A DNA stretch of 64,000 nt, from assembly GCF_900608595.1 (NCBI RefSeq), contig NZ_UWYY01000008.1:186001-250000 (forward strand). Reading direction: 5' to 3'. This DNA is from Promicromonospora panici (GTDB lineage: Bacteria > Actinomycetota > Actinomycetes > Actinomycetales > Cellulomonadaceae). Shown one piece after another: positions 51,461 through 60,051 of the stretch (position 1 is its first letter; each line of letters starts with the position of its first letter). Below the pieces are notes generated by a model. It was not told the DNA's origin and made no database searches. It saw only the letters and a program-made list of their open reading frames with translations. Both the position numbers and the translations under genes were made by a program.

Positions 51461-52465
51461 TCAGTACTCGCGGGTGGGCAGCGCTTCCTTGGCTGCCGCC
51501 TGGTCGAACGCCTCGTCCTTGACGACGATCCGCTTCTCGACCTCTTCACCGGCGACGACCGCCTGGGCGATCTTCGCCAGGTCCGGCCCGAGGAGCGGGT
51601 TGCACTCGACGATGTAGTTGATCTTGCCGTCGGCGAGCGCCTGCATGCCGTCCTTGACGGCGTCGATCGTGACGATCTGGATGTCCTTGCCCGGCTCCAT
51701 GCCGGCCGCCTCGATGGCCTCGATCGCGCCGAGCCCCATGTCGTCGTTGTGCGCGAACACGAGGTCGATGTCGTCGTGCTTGTTGAGGAAGCCCTCCATG
51801 ACGGTCTTGCCCTCGGCCCGCGTGAAGTTGCCGGTCTGGCTGTCGATGATCTCGACGTCCGAGCCGTCGATGGCGGCCTCGAAGCCCTCCTTGCGGTCGA
51901 TCGCCGGGGCCGAGCCCGTGGTGCCCTGGAGCTCGACGACCTTGAGACCGTCCCCGTCGAAGTTCTCGACGACCCACTCGCCTGCCGTCGTGCCCTCCTT
52001 GACGAAGTCGGAGCCGATGAACGACTCGTAGAGGGTCTCGTCGTCGGAGTCGACGGCGCGGTCGGTGAGGATCACGGGGATCCCGGCCGCCTTGGCCTCC
52101 TGGAGCACGGCGTCCCAGCCGGTCTCGACCACCGGGGAGAACGCGATGACGTCCACGCCCTGGGTGATGTAGGTGCGGATGGCCTGGATCTGGTTCTCCT
52201 GCTTCTGCTGTGCGTCGGAGAACTTGAGGTCGAAGCCGTTCTCGGCGGTGAGCGTGTCCTGGATGGACTTGGTGTTCGCTGCCCGCCACCCGGACTCGGC
52301 GCCCACCTGCGAGAACCCGAGGGTGATGACGCCGTCGTCGGCGGCGGTGGTCTCGCCCCCACCTGCGGGCTCGTTACCAGCGTCCGAAGCGCACGCGCCG
52401 AGCGTGAACAGCGAGGTTGCCGCGACCGCCGCCAGGACGGTGCGGGTCAGGGTAGTGCGTGCCAT
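51461..52465 (-). CDS. ytfQ: YtfQ-like sugar-binding lipoprotein
   Basis: 334 residues from ATG 52465, with GGAGGAGACATG-type spacing. Lipobox LGAC (Cys about 24). The Peripla_BP_4 fold starts GFSQVGAESGWRAANTKSIQ and continues LKFSDAQQKQENQIQAIRTY, a very close match to the YtfQ galactofuranose-binding protein. Later motifs are IPVILTDRAV and VFAHNDDMGLGAIEA. Located outside the membrane as receptor for YtfRT-YjfF. A TGTTA-N4-TCACA dyad lies 66 bp upstream. Confidence 0.92.
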   Translation of the reverse strand: MARTTLTRTVLAAVAATSLFTLGACASDAGNEPAGGGETTAADDGVITLGFSQVGAESGWRAANTKSIQDTLTAENGFDLKFSDAQQKQENQIQAIRTYITQGVDVIAFSPVVETGWDAVLQEAKAAGIPVILTDRAVDSDDETLYESFIGSDFVKEGTTAGEWVVENFDGDGLKVVELQGTTGSAPAIDRKEGFEAAIDGSDVEIIDSQTGNFTRAEGKTVMEGFLNKHDDIDLVFAHNDDMGLGAIEAIEAAGMEPGKDIQIVTIDAVKDGMQALADGKINYIVECNPLLGPDLAKIAQAVVAGEEVEKRIVVKDEAFDQAAAKEALPTREY

Positions 52466-52530
52466 GTCTCCTCCTTGAGATCCCGCGCGACGTCGTGCGG
52501 GGTGCTTGCGGCGAAATTGCCCGAGTCGAA

Positions 52531-52544
52531 TGTTAGCGCTCACA
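52531..52544. promoter_or_regulatory. Operator-like dyad TGTTA-GCGC-TCACA upstream of the ytfQ-like gene
   Basis: Resembles the site at 36572 (TGTGA-ACGC-TCACA): the CGCTCACA half is identical. It lies in the 176-bp intergenic stretch between the ytfQ-like gene and the GH43 gene at 52642, which holds no other feature. No cognate regulator is apparent in the window. Confidence 0.55.
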
Positions 52545-52641
52545 TGGATGCGATAGATAGCCGCTCACGTCACAGTCCAGTAACGAGTCTGCCGGGTTTC
52601 ATCCAATAGGGGAACATGCGGATTCGAGGGACGAAAAGGGC

Positions 52642-53679
52642 TTAATTGGTCACGGCCGCTGCAACCGGCCAACCGTCGTCGGACCAGGCCAGCCCTTGGA
52701 TCGCAAGCCGGAAGTCTCCTCCGGACGCGCCGTCGTAGTAGTGGAAGGCGAGGTGCCCGCGGGAGACCGACTGGCCGCCGGGCCCGACCATGGCCCCCTC
52801 GGTGCCGAGCACCGGCGTGCCACCGCCCAGCACGAGATCCTTCCCGTCCGCGTCCACGTACGGACCGGTCACCTCCCGCGAGCGCCCGACGGCGATGTTG
52901 TAGGTCGAGTCGGTGCCGCGGCAGCACAGGTCGCGCGAGAAGAACAGGTAGTACCAGCCGTCCCGCTCGACGACGTAGGGCGCCTCGATCGGGTTGTCGG
53001 GCACGCCGACCCGGCTCGCGATCGTGACGGGTTCGGCCCCTGCCACCGGCTTCCCGCTGGGCCATTCGAGCGGGAGCAGCTGGAGGCCGCCCCAGAACGA
53101 CCCGAAGAACAGCCACGGGTTGCCGTCCTCGTCCTCGACGATCCCGGGGTCGATCGCGTTGAAGTTGTCCTCGCCGGGCACGGACTCGACGACCATGCCC
53201 TGGTCGGTCCAGCCGTAGGCGGGGTCGTCCGGATCGGGTGTCGCAGCCGTGCGCAGGCCGATCGCCGAGCGGTTCGACCCGAACGTCGACGCCGAGTAGT
53301 AGAGGTACCAGGTGCCGTCGTGCTCGTAGAGCTCGGGCGCCCAGAAGTTCTCGACGCCGTCGATCCTTGTCCGGACCCACTCCGGGTCGGTGTCGGCGTC
53401 CCAGGCGGTGCCGGCATCCACCCAGGTCGTCCCGCCGTCGTCGGAGCGGCGCACCTGGGGCGCGCCGAACCCGACCTTGACGTCGCCGGTCGAGTACACG
53501 AACCACGGTTCACCCTCGGCCCCGGCGACCAGGGCCGGGTCGTGCACGCGCAGGTCGCCGGCCAGGTCCAGGACCCGGGGTCGCGGCTCCCAGGGCCTGG
53601 TCACCGCCAGCGCGGCGGCCGCGGCAACGGCCACGGCCACCGCGACGGACGCCGACACGACGGTCCGACGCCGGCTCAC
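52642..53679 (-). CDS. Exported GH43 arabinanase, signal-anchored
   Basis: 345 residues from GTG 53679, which overlaps the upstream GH51 stop (GTGA). N-terminal membrane segment VVSASVAVAVAVAAAAALAV without a clear cleavage site, so secreted or membrane-anchored. Five-bladed GH43 propeller with Asp47 in RVHDPAL, Asp177 in NAIDPGI and Glu232 in IEAPYVVERDG as the catalytic triad. Motifs NFWAPELYEHDGTWYLYYSA and WPSGKPVAG match endo-1,5-alpha-L-arabinanases and the GH43 at 61963. Confidence 0.92.
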   Translation of the reverse strand: MSRRRTVVSASVAVAVAVAAAAALAVTRPWEPRPRVLDLAGDLRVHDPALVAGAEGEPWFVYSTGDVKVGFGAPQVRRSDDGGTTWVDAGTAWDADTDPEWVRTRIDGVENFWAPELYEHDGTWYLYYSASTFGSNRSAIGLRTAATPDPDDPAYGWTDQGMVVESVPGEDNFNAIDPGIVEDEDGNPWLFFGSFWGGLQLLPLEWPSGKPVAGAEPVTIASRVGVPDNPIEAPYVVERDGWYYLFFSRDLCCRGTDSTYNIAVGRSREVTGPYVDADGKDLVLGGGTPVLGTEGAMVGPGGQSVSRGHLAFHYYDGASGGDFRLAIQGLAWSDDGWPVAAAVTN

Positions 53680-55187
53680 TCGGTCTCCAGGCGCAGCATC
53701 GACCAGGAGACCGGCGGCAGCTCGGCCCGCACGCGATCGTCGGCCACCTTCGCCGACGTGTTGGGCTGCGGCAGCACGCTGGTGTCGTCGTCCGCGGTCG
53801 CGGCCCAGGTGTGGTCGGGGTTCGACAGCGTCAGGGCCTCGGCCACGCGCATGCCCGGGAAGCCGCGCAGGTCGACGTCGAGCACCACCGGCTCGGTCAA
53901 GGACCGGTTCACGGCGAACACCACGACGTCGCCGGACTCGGCGTCGTGCGTGGCCACGGCGTCGAGCACCGCGACCTCGCCGAACTTGGCGGTCTCGTGC
54001 ACGGGCGAGTCGATCGCGAGGCGCAGCACCTCGCCGGCCGCGTGCCGGGCGGTGAGGGCGAACGGGTGGAAGATCGTCTGCTTCCAGATGCGCCCGCCCG
54101 GCTCGGTCATGATCGGCGCGATGACGTTGACGAGCTGCGCCAGGGACGCAGCGTGCACGCGGTCGGTGTGCCGCAGCAGCGAGATGAGCAGGTTGCCGAC
54201 CACTACGGCGTCGGCCACGTTGTAGCGGTCCTCCAGGAGGACGGGGGCCACGGGCCAGTCGTCGCCCGACGGCGGGTTCGACTCGGCGCGCTTCTGGTAC
54301 CAGACGTTCCACTCGTCGAACGAGATGTTGATCTGCTTGGCGTGCTTGCCCGCGGCGCGGACGGCGTCCGCCGTCGCGGCGACGGACTCCACGAAGTGGT
54401 CGGTGTCCACCGCCGAGGCGAGGAACGAGGCGAGGTCGCCGTCCTCCTCCCAGTAGTACGCGTGCGCGGAGATGTGGTCGACGTGCTCGTACGCCTCGGT
54501 CAGGACCGTCCGCTCCCACTCGCCGAACGTCGGCATGGCCGAGCTCGAGGAGCCGCACACCACCAGCTCGAGCCCCGGGTCGATCATCCGCATGGCGCGG
54601 GCGGTCTCCGCTGCGAGCCGCCCGTACTCGTGCGCGGTCTTGTGGCCGATCTGCCACGGGCCGTCCATCTCGTTGCCCAGGCACCACATCTTGATCCGGT
54701 ACGGGTCCTCGGCACCGTTGGCGCGGCGCTGGTCCGCCCAGTAGGAGCCGCTGGGGACGTTGCAGTACTCGAGCAGGTCGAGCGCCTCCTGCACGCCGCG
54801 TGTGCCCAGGTTGACCGCCATCATGGGCTCGACGCCGGCCTTGGCGGCCCAGCGCATGAACTCGTCGACGCCCACGAGGTTGGGGTCGCTGGAGTGCCAG
54901 GCGAGGTCCAGGCGGGTCGGACGGTCCTCGACCGGGCCGACGCCGTCCTCCCACCGGTAGCCCGAGACGAAGTTCCCGCCCGGGTACCGGACCGTCGAGA
55001 CACCGAGCTCACGGGTGAGCCCGATGACGTCGCCGCGGAAGCCGTCGTCGTCGGCGGAGGGATGCCCGGGGTCGTGGATGCCCGTGTACACACAGCGCCC
55101 GAGATGCTCGACGAACGATCCGAAGGTGCGGCGACGCACGGGCCCGACGACGAACGCGGGGTCGAGCGAGACGGTGGCGGAGTGCAT
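53676..55187 (-). CDS. abfA2: Alpha-L-arabinofuranosidase, GH51 (cytoplasmic), second copy
   Basis: 503 residues from ATG 55187 with AAAGAGGAACTCC upstream. Motifs as in the first copy: FGSFVEHLGRCVYTGIHDPG, VRYPGGNFVSGYRWEDGVGP, acid/base Glu173 in CLGNEMDGPW, nucleophile Glu292 in ISFDEWNVWYQ. No signal peptide. It is translationally coupled to the exported GH43 downstream, an unusual pairing of a cytoplasmic and an exported enzyme. A LacI operator lies 39 bp upstream, just past a TAGCAT -10-like box. Confidence 0.95.
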   Translation of the reverse strand: MHSATVSLDPAFVVGPVRRRTFGSFVEHLGRCVYTGIHDPGHPSADDDGFRGDVIGLTRELGVSTVRYPGGNFVSGYRWEDGVGPVEDRPTRLDLAWHSSDPNLVGVDEFMRWAAKAGVEPMMAVNLGTRGVQEALDLLEYCNVPSGSYWADQRRANGAEDPYRIKMWCLGNEMDGPWQIGHKTAHEYGRLAAETARAMRMIDPGLELVVCGSSSSAMPTFGEWERTVLTEAYEHVDHISAHAYYWEEDGDLASFLASAVDTDHFVESVAATADAVRAAGKHAKQINISFDEWNVWYQKRAESNPPSGDDWPVAPVLLEDRYNVADAVVVGNLLISLLRHTDRVHAASLAQLVNVIAPIMTEPGGRIWKQTIFHPFALTARHAAGEVLRLAIDSPVHETAKFGEVAVLDAVATHDAESGDVVVFAVNRSLTEPVVLDVDLRGFPGMRVAEALTLSNPDHTWAATADDDTSVLPQPNTSAKVADDRVRAELPPVSWSMLRLETE

Positions 55188-55226
55188 GGAGTTCCTCTTT
55201 CTCTGTAGCGGCCACGATCGGCCGCT

Positions 55227-55240
55227 GTACATCGTTGTAG
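55227..55240. promoter_or_regulatory. LacI operator, GTACATCGTTGTAG
   Basis: Lies in the 200-bp divergent region between GH51 (55187) and the binding-protein gene (55388). One mismatch from the perfect palindromic site at 61902. A weaker related sequence CCATCGATGTAAC is at 55272-55284. Confidence 0.75.
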
Positions 55241-55387
55241 AAGGGATGCTAGCGTGCGCGTCATCGATTCTCCATCGATGTAACTTCAGAGCCGAAGAGA
55301 CAACCCGGTACGCTCCGCGACACGTTGCGCCGCCATTTCTGGCGGATCGGCCCGCGCCAGCAGCCCGGCTCAAGAGAGGAACCCGTG

Positions 55388-56737
55388 ATGAGGAAGTCAC
55401 GCCTGACCACCGGCATCGTCGCCGCCCTGGTCCTGGCCTCCACCGCCGCCTGCGGCAGTGGTTCGGGAACAGATGACGACGGCAAGCTCACCTTCATGTT
55501 CCGCGGCGGCGAGGACGAGAAGGCCGCCTACCAGGAGGCCATCGACCGGTTCTCCGAGGAGTCCGGCGTGGAGGTCGAGGTCATCGTCACCGACGCCGAC
55601 CAGTACGCCACCAAGCTCCAGGCGGCGATCTCGGGCAACAACGTGCCCGACGTGTTCTACATCGAGCAGGCCAACCTGCAGTCCTACGTCACCTCCGGCG
55701 TGCTGCTCGACATCACCGACCACGTCGAGGCCTCCGGCGTCGACCTGGACAACCTGTGGGAGTACGGCGTCAACTCCTACCGCTACGACGGCACGCTCCA
55801 GGGCACGCCCGACGGCGCGCTCTACGGGCTGCCGAAGGACGTCGGCCCGTTCGCCATGGGCTACAACAAGACGATGCTCGAGGCCGAGGGCATCGAGCTG
55901 CCGAGCCCCGACGAGCCCTACACCTGGGACGAGTGGCTCGACGTGCTGAAGAAGGTCACCAAGGACACCGACGGCGACGACGAGGTCGACCAGTGGGGCA
56001 CCGGCCTCAACGTGCAGTGGAACATGCAGGGCTTCGCCTGGAGCAACGGCGCCGACTGGACCAACGAGGACCGCACCGAGGTCACCGTGGACACCCCTGA
56101 GATGGCCGAGTCGCTGCAGTACATCGCGGACCTGACCACGGTGGACGAGGTCACCCCCAATGCCGAGCAGGCCGCCACGCTGGACACCTACCAGCGCTGG
56201 ATGGAGGGAGAGCTCGCGTTCTTCCCCGTGGGTCCCTGGGACGTGAGCGTCTACAACGAGCTCGACTTCGACTATGACCTCATCCCGTTCCCCGCCGGCT
56301 CGACGGGTGAGCCCGCTACGTGGATCGGCTCGCTCGGCATCGGCGTCTCCGCGACGACGGCCATGCCGGAGGAGGCGGCCGAGCTGGTCACCTACCTGTC
56401 CGCCGACGAGACCGCGCAGCAGACCCTGGTCGACGCCGGTATCCAGGTCCCGAACCTCAAGGACATGGCCGCCGAGTGGGCGGGCGAGAAGGACTCGAAG
56501 CCGGCCAACCGCCAGGAGTTCCTCGACATCGTCGAGGACTACGGCCGCCCGATGCCGGCCGCGATGACCTACGGTGCCGCCTGGTACGACGAGATGTGGA
56601 CCAACATCCAGCCCGTCCTGGACGGCCAGCGGACGGCCGAGGAGTACCTCGCCGAGGTGCAGCCGCGCATGCAGGCCCTCCTGGATGAGTCCAACACCCA
56701 GGCCGAGCAGGCCGCGGCCGCGAGCGCTGGCAACTAG
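55388..56737 (+). CDS. Extracellular solute-binding lipoprotein, family 1 (second MalE-like)
   Basis: 449 residues from ATG 55388, ribosome binding site GAGAGGAACCCGTG. Lipobox STAAC (Cys about 22). SBP_bac_1 features are LTFMFRGGEDEKAAYQEAID, VPDVFYIEQANLQSY and YGLPKDVGPFAMGYNK. First gene of an operon with two permeases, a GH43 enzyme and YesL. A family A palindrome separates it from the permeases. Probable arabino-oligosaccharide receptor by context. Confidence 0.92.
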   Translation: MRKSRLTTGIVAALVLASTAACGSGSGTDDDGKLTFMFRGGEDEKAAYQEAIDRFSEESGVEVEVIVTDADQYATKLQAAISGNNVPDVFYIEQANLQSYVTSGVLLDITDHVEASGVDLDNLWEYGVNSYRYDGTLQGTPDGALYGLPKDVGPFAMGYNKTMLEAEGIELPSPDEPYTWDEWLDVLKKVTKDTDGDDEVDQWGTGLNVQWNMQGFAWSNGADWTNEDRTEVTVDTPEMAESLQYIADLTTVDEVTPNAEQAATLDTYQRWMEGELAFFPVGPWDVSVYNELDFDYDLIPFPAGSTGEPATWIGSLGIGVSATTAMPEEAAELVTYLSADETAQQTLVDAGIQVPNLKDMAAEWAGEKDSKPANRQEFLDIVEDYGRPMPAAMTYGAAWYDEMWTNIQPVLDGQRTAEEYLAEVQPRMQALLDESNTQAEQAAAASAGN

Positions 56738-56747
56738 TCCTCGTCCT

Positions 56748-56813
56748 GGGTTGTGGGCGTGATCGTTGCGCCGGCACGACCGTTTTAGGCGCAACGATCA
56801 CGCCCGCAACCCC
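56748..56813. repeat. Family A palindrome, copy A6, inside a transporter operon
   Basis: Arms GGGTTGTGGGCGTGATCG and CGATCACGCCCGCAACCC, inner arms TTGCGCC / GGCGCAA, loop CGACCGTTTTA in the same orientation as A2 and A4. It begins 10 nt after the binding-protein stop and ends 23 bp before the permease ATG. Within an operon it would act as a partial terminator or a barrier to 3' exonucleases. Confidence 0.9.
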
Positions 56814-56836
56814 GGGCCACTCAGAGAGGGATCTCC

Positions 56837-57730
56837 ATGGCTGGCACAGCTTCGCGCCTGCACCGGGCTGAGCACCGCTGGGCTCTCGCCTTCGTCGCGG
56901 CCCCGGTGATCGGCTACCTGCTGTTCACGCTGTACCCCGTGTGCTTCGCGATCTACGCGTCGCTGACGAACTGGAACGGCCTCGGGGTCATGCGGTTCGT
57001 CGGCCTCGACAACTACGTGCGGCTGCTCTCCGACGCGAACTTCCTCGAGTCGGTCTACAACACGTTCTTCTACATGATCGGCATCCCGATCGGTCTGGCC
57101 GTGTCACTGGCCCTGGCCGTCGCGATGAACCGCAAGATCGTGGGCCTCACCGCCTTCCGCACCATCTACTACGTGCCGGTGATCTCGTCCCTGGCGGCGA
57201 TCGCCATCCTGTGGCAGTGGGCCTACAACGGCGACTTCGGCCTGGTCAACCAGGCCCTGGCCCTCGTGGGCATCGACGGCCCCAACTGGCTGGCGAGCAC
57301 GTTCTGGGCCAAGCCGGCGATCATCCTGATGGCCATCTGGAAGGGCCTGGGGTACTCGATGATCCTGTACCTGGCCGCCATCCAGTCGGTGCCGCGCTCG
57401 CTGCACGAGGCCGCGCAGCTCGACGGCGCCAACGGCTGGCAGCGGTTCCGCACCATCACGCTGCCCCTGGTCCGCCCGGTGACGTTCTTCCTGGTGGTGA
57501 CCAACGTGATCGGCGGCGCGCAGATCTTCACCGAGATCAACATCATGACGCCGACGGGCGGGCCCGAGTACAGCACGGCGTCGGCGGTCTGGCACATCTG
57601 GCGACAGGCGTTCCGGTACCAGCAGATGGGATATGCGACGGCCATGGCGATCGTCCTCGGCCTGCTCATCCTCATCATCACCCTCATCCAATTCAGCCTG
57701 AACCGGCGCAACAGCTTCGTCATCGACTGA
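56837..57730 (+). CDS. Carbohydrate ABC transporter permease, MalF/UgpA-like
   Basis: 297 residues, six membrane helices. The N-terminus FVAAPVIGYLLFTLYPVCFA, NWNGLGVMRFVGLDNYVRLL and EAA loop RSLHEAAQLDGANGWQRFRT are typical. AGAGAGGGATCTCC precedes the ATG. It follows the family A palindrome and is 18 bp from the next permease. No ATPase gene accompanies it. Confidence 0.93.
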   Translation: MAGTASRLHRAEHRWALAFVAAPVIGYLLFTLYPVCFAIYASLTNWNGLGVMRFVGLDNYVRLLSDANFLESVYNTFFYMIGIPIGLAVSLALAVAMNRKIVGLTAFRTIYYVPVISSLAAIAILWQWAYNGDFGLVNQALALVGIDGPNWLASTFWAKPAIILMAIWKGLGYSMILYLAAIQSVPRSLHEAAQLDGANGWQRFRTITLPLVRPVTFFLVVTNVIGGAQIFTEINIMTPTGGPEYSTASAVWHIWRQAFRYQQMGYATAMAIVLGLLILIITLIQFSLNRRNSFVID

Positions 57731-57748
57731 CGCGGAGGCGGAGGAATC

Positions 57749-58684
57749 ATGAGTCTCACCACGGCCCCGAGCCGCGACCCCCAGAACCGCAACACCCTCG
57801 GCTTCACGACCCCCAGCCGCAAGGCCCCGGGCCGCGGCCCGATGAGCCGGACCACGAGCACCCGGATCGGTGACTGGCTGGTCTTCGCCCTGCTCTCCGC
57901 CGGTGCGATAGTGATGGTCGCTCCGCTGGCCTGGATGGTCTCCACGTCCCTGAAGACCAAGACCGAGGTCTTCGCCCTGCCCCCCGTGTGGATCCCCGAG
58001 GTGCCGCAGTGGGACACCTACGTCCGGATGTGGCAGGACTCCAGCATCCTCACCGGGTTCCAGAACAGCTTCATCGTGGCGGCCACCGTCACGGTGCTGG
58101 GCACGATCACCTGCTCGATGGCAGCGTTCGCCATCGCGAAGATGCGGCTGCCGTTCAGCAACGTCATCTTCATCGGCCTGCTGACCGGGATCATGATCCC
58201 GTACCCCACCCTGATGATCCCGCAGTTCGTGATGTTCTCGCGGATCGGCTGGGTGGACACGCTCCTGCCACTGATCGTCCCGGCGATCTTCGGCAACATC
58301 CTCGTGATCTTCTTCCTGCGGCAGTACCTGGAGAACGTGCCGAACTCGATCATCGAGGCGGCCAAGATCGACGGCGCGAACTACTGGCAGATCTTCTGGC
58401 GGCTGATCTTCCCGATCATCCGGCCCGCGGTGGCCGCCCAGTTCATCCTCTGGTTCATGGCGATCTGGAACGACTACCTGGCGCCCATCCTGTACCTGAA
58501 CACACCGGGGCGGCAGACGCTCCAGGTGGTCATCGCCAACATGAACGTGCAGTACGCGACCCAGCGGGACTACCCGCTGATCATGGGTGCGTCCTTCATC
58601 GCGCTGCTGCCCATCCTCGCGATCTTCCTGATCTTCCAGCGGCAGATCATCGAGTCCGTCGCCCTCACCGGTACCAAGGGATGA
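57749..58684 (+). CDS. Carbohydrate ABC transporter permease, MalG/UgpE-like
   Basis: 311 residues, six membrane helices. The MalG-type start helix is VMVAPLAWMVSTSLKTKTEV, and the EAA loop NSIIEAAKIDGANYWQIFWR has the conserved Gly. The ribosome binding site is GGCGGAGGAATC. The stop overlaps the following GH43 start (ATGA). Confidence 0.93.
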   Translation: MSLTTAPSRDPQNRNTLGFTTPSRKAPGRGPMSRTTSTRIGDWLVFALLSAGAIVMVAPLAWMVSTSLKTKTEVFALPPVWIPEVPQWDTYVRMWQDSSILTGFQNSFIVAATVTVLGTITCSMAAFAIAKMRLPFSNVIFIGLLTGIMIPYPTLMIPQFVMFSRIGWVDTLLPLIVPAIFGNILVIFFLRQYLENVPNSIIEAAKIDGANYWQIFWRLIFPIIRPAVAAQFILWFMAIWNDYLAPILYLNTPGRQTLQVVIANMNVQYATQRDYPLIMGASFIALLPILAIFLIFQRQIIESVALTGTKG

Positions 58685-60051
58685 CGGCGTCCGCGTGGGG
58701 TGGCCGGCACGTCCACGACCCCACCGTCGTCCGGGACGACGACGGCGCCTACTGGATGTTCTCCACCGACGCCCGCTCGGACGGGCCCGTACGCGCCGGT
58801 GTCCAGGTGCGCACCTCGCGCGACATGGTGACCTGGACGTTCCACGGCTGGGCGCTCGACGGCGTCCCCGGGCCGGCCGCCGAGTGGTCCAGGGCGAGCG
58901 GCCTGTGGGCGCCCGACGTCGTCCGGGCGGGCGAGCCCGGCGCCGCGGAGTGGCGCATGTACTACTCCGCGTCGACGTTCGGGTCGCGGCGATCGGCGAT
59001 CGGGCTCGCGATCGCACCGCACCCGTCCGGGCCCTGGGCCGACCGCGGCATCGTCATCGCGAGCGATCACGTGCACGGGCCGGACGGGCTCGGGCACCCC
59101 AACGCGATCGACGCGAACCTGGTCACCGCCGAGGGCGGACGGCAGTGGCTCGTCTATGGCTCGTTCTTCGGAGGCATCTACGCGCTGCCCGTCGACGCGT
59201 CCACCGGGTTCGTCGTCGACGCGCCGGCGGCGGGGGCGCTGCGCAGGTCTCCGGGGAAGCTGCTGGCGCGCCGGTCGCGGCTCGCCGACGGCGCGGTCGA
59301 GGGCGCGTTCGTCCTCCCCCGGCCCGACGGCGGCTGGGCACTCCTCGTCTCGTACGACTCCCTGGCCGGGACGTACCACGTGCGTTCCGGCGTCGGGGAC
59401 GACGTCACCGGCACGTTCCGGGACCGCGCCGGCCGGCTGATGACCGACGGCGCGCCAGGGACCCAGGACGCGGCGTCCGGCGTGGACCCCTGGCAGGTCG
59501 GCGTACCGGTCCTGGCGAGCCATCGCCTGGCCGGCGGGCCGGGGATCCTCGCGCCGGGTCATGCCTCGGTCCTCACCGAACCGGACCGCCAGCTCCTGGT
59601 GCATCACGTGCGCGACGCCGACGCACCGACCGAGCATCGCGTCCAGGTGCGCCGGCTGGTGTGGACGCATGACGGCTGGCCGCTGGTCTCGCCGCAGCTC
59701 TGGGCGGGTCCGTCTCGCGAGAACGACGATGTTGCGACCTGGCCTGCCGACGCTGGTGCGCTGGGCGGCGCGTGGGAGGTGCTCGACGTCGGTGCCGCGC
59801 CGGCCAAGGTGGCCGACGGCACGATCGGAGGGCTCGGCGACGTGCTGGACGGGGTGCTCGCCGGCATCGGACGAGCACGCGCGCTCGGCGAGGGGCGGTT
59901 CGCCTGGGAGAGCGATGCCGACGCAGCCCGGGTCTGGGCGGCCGTCGTCTTTCCCGGCTGGGACGCCGTGCGCGACCGTGCCACGCTGTGCCTGGCAGCG
60001 ATGGACGACGCCGGTCGTGTCGTGACCGGCACCAAGGTGAGCGACGAGTGA
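58681..60051 (+). CDS. GH43 family glycosidase without signal peptide
   Basis: 456 residues starting at ATG 58681, overlapping the permease stop. GH43 catalytic residues are Asp13 in HVHDPTV, Asp144 in NAIDANL and Glu207 in VEGAFVLP. SGLWAPDVVRAGEPGAAEWR and YYSASTFGSRRSAIGLA match the other GH43 proteins here. A C-terminal extension of ~100 residues after the propeller is unassigned. With no export signal it is predicted to act in the cytoplasm on imported arabino-oligosaccharides, probably as an arabinosidase. Confidence 0.9.
   Translation: MTASAWGGRHVHDPTVVRDDDGAYWMFSTDARSDGPVRAGVQVRTSRDMVTWTFHGWALDGVPGPAAEWSRASGLWAPDVVRAGEPGAAEWRMYYSASTFGSRRSAIGLAIAPHPSGPWADRGIVIASDHVHGPDGLGHPNAIDANLVTAEGGRQWLVYGSFFGGIYALPVDASTGFVVDAPAAGALRRSPGKLLARRSRLADGAVEGAFVLPRPDGGWALLVSYDSLAGTYHVRSGVGDDVTGTFRDRAGRLMTDGAPGTQDAASGVDPWQVGVPVLASHRLAGGPGILAPGHASVLTEPDRQLLVHHVRDADAPTEHRVQVRRLVWTHDGWPLVSPQLWAGPSRENDDVATWPADAGALGGAWEVLDVGAAPAKVADGTIGGLGDVLDGVLAGIGRARALGEGRFAWESDADAARVWAAVVFPGWDAVRDRATLCLAAMDDAGRVVTGTKVSDE

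Noticed and set aside
55272..55284. CCATCGATGTAAC as a seventh LacI operator
   Set aside because: The centre differs (ATCGAT) and the arms are weaker than at the six listed sites.
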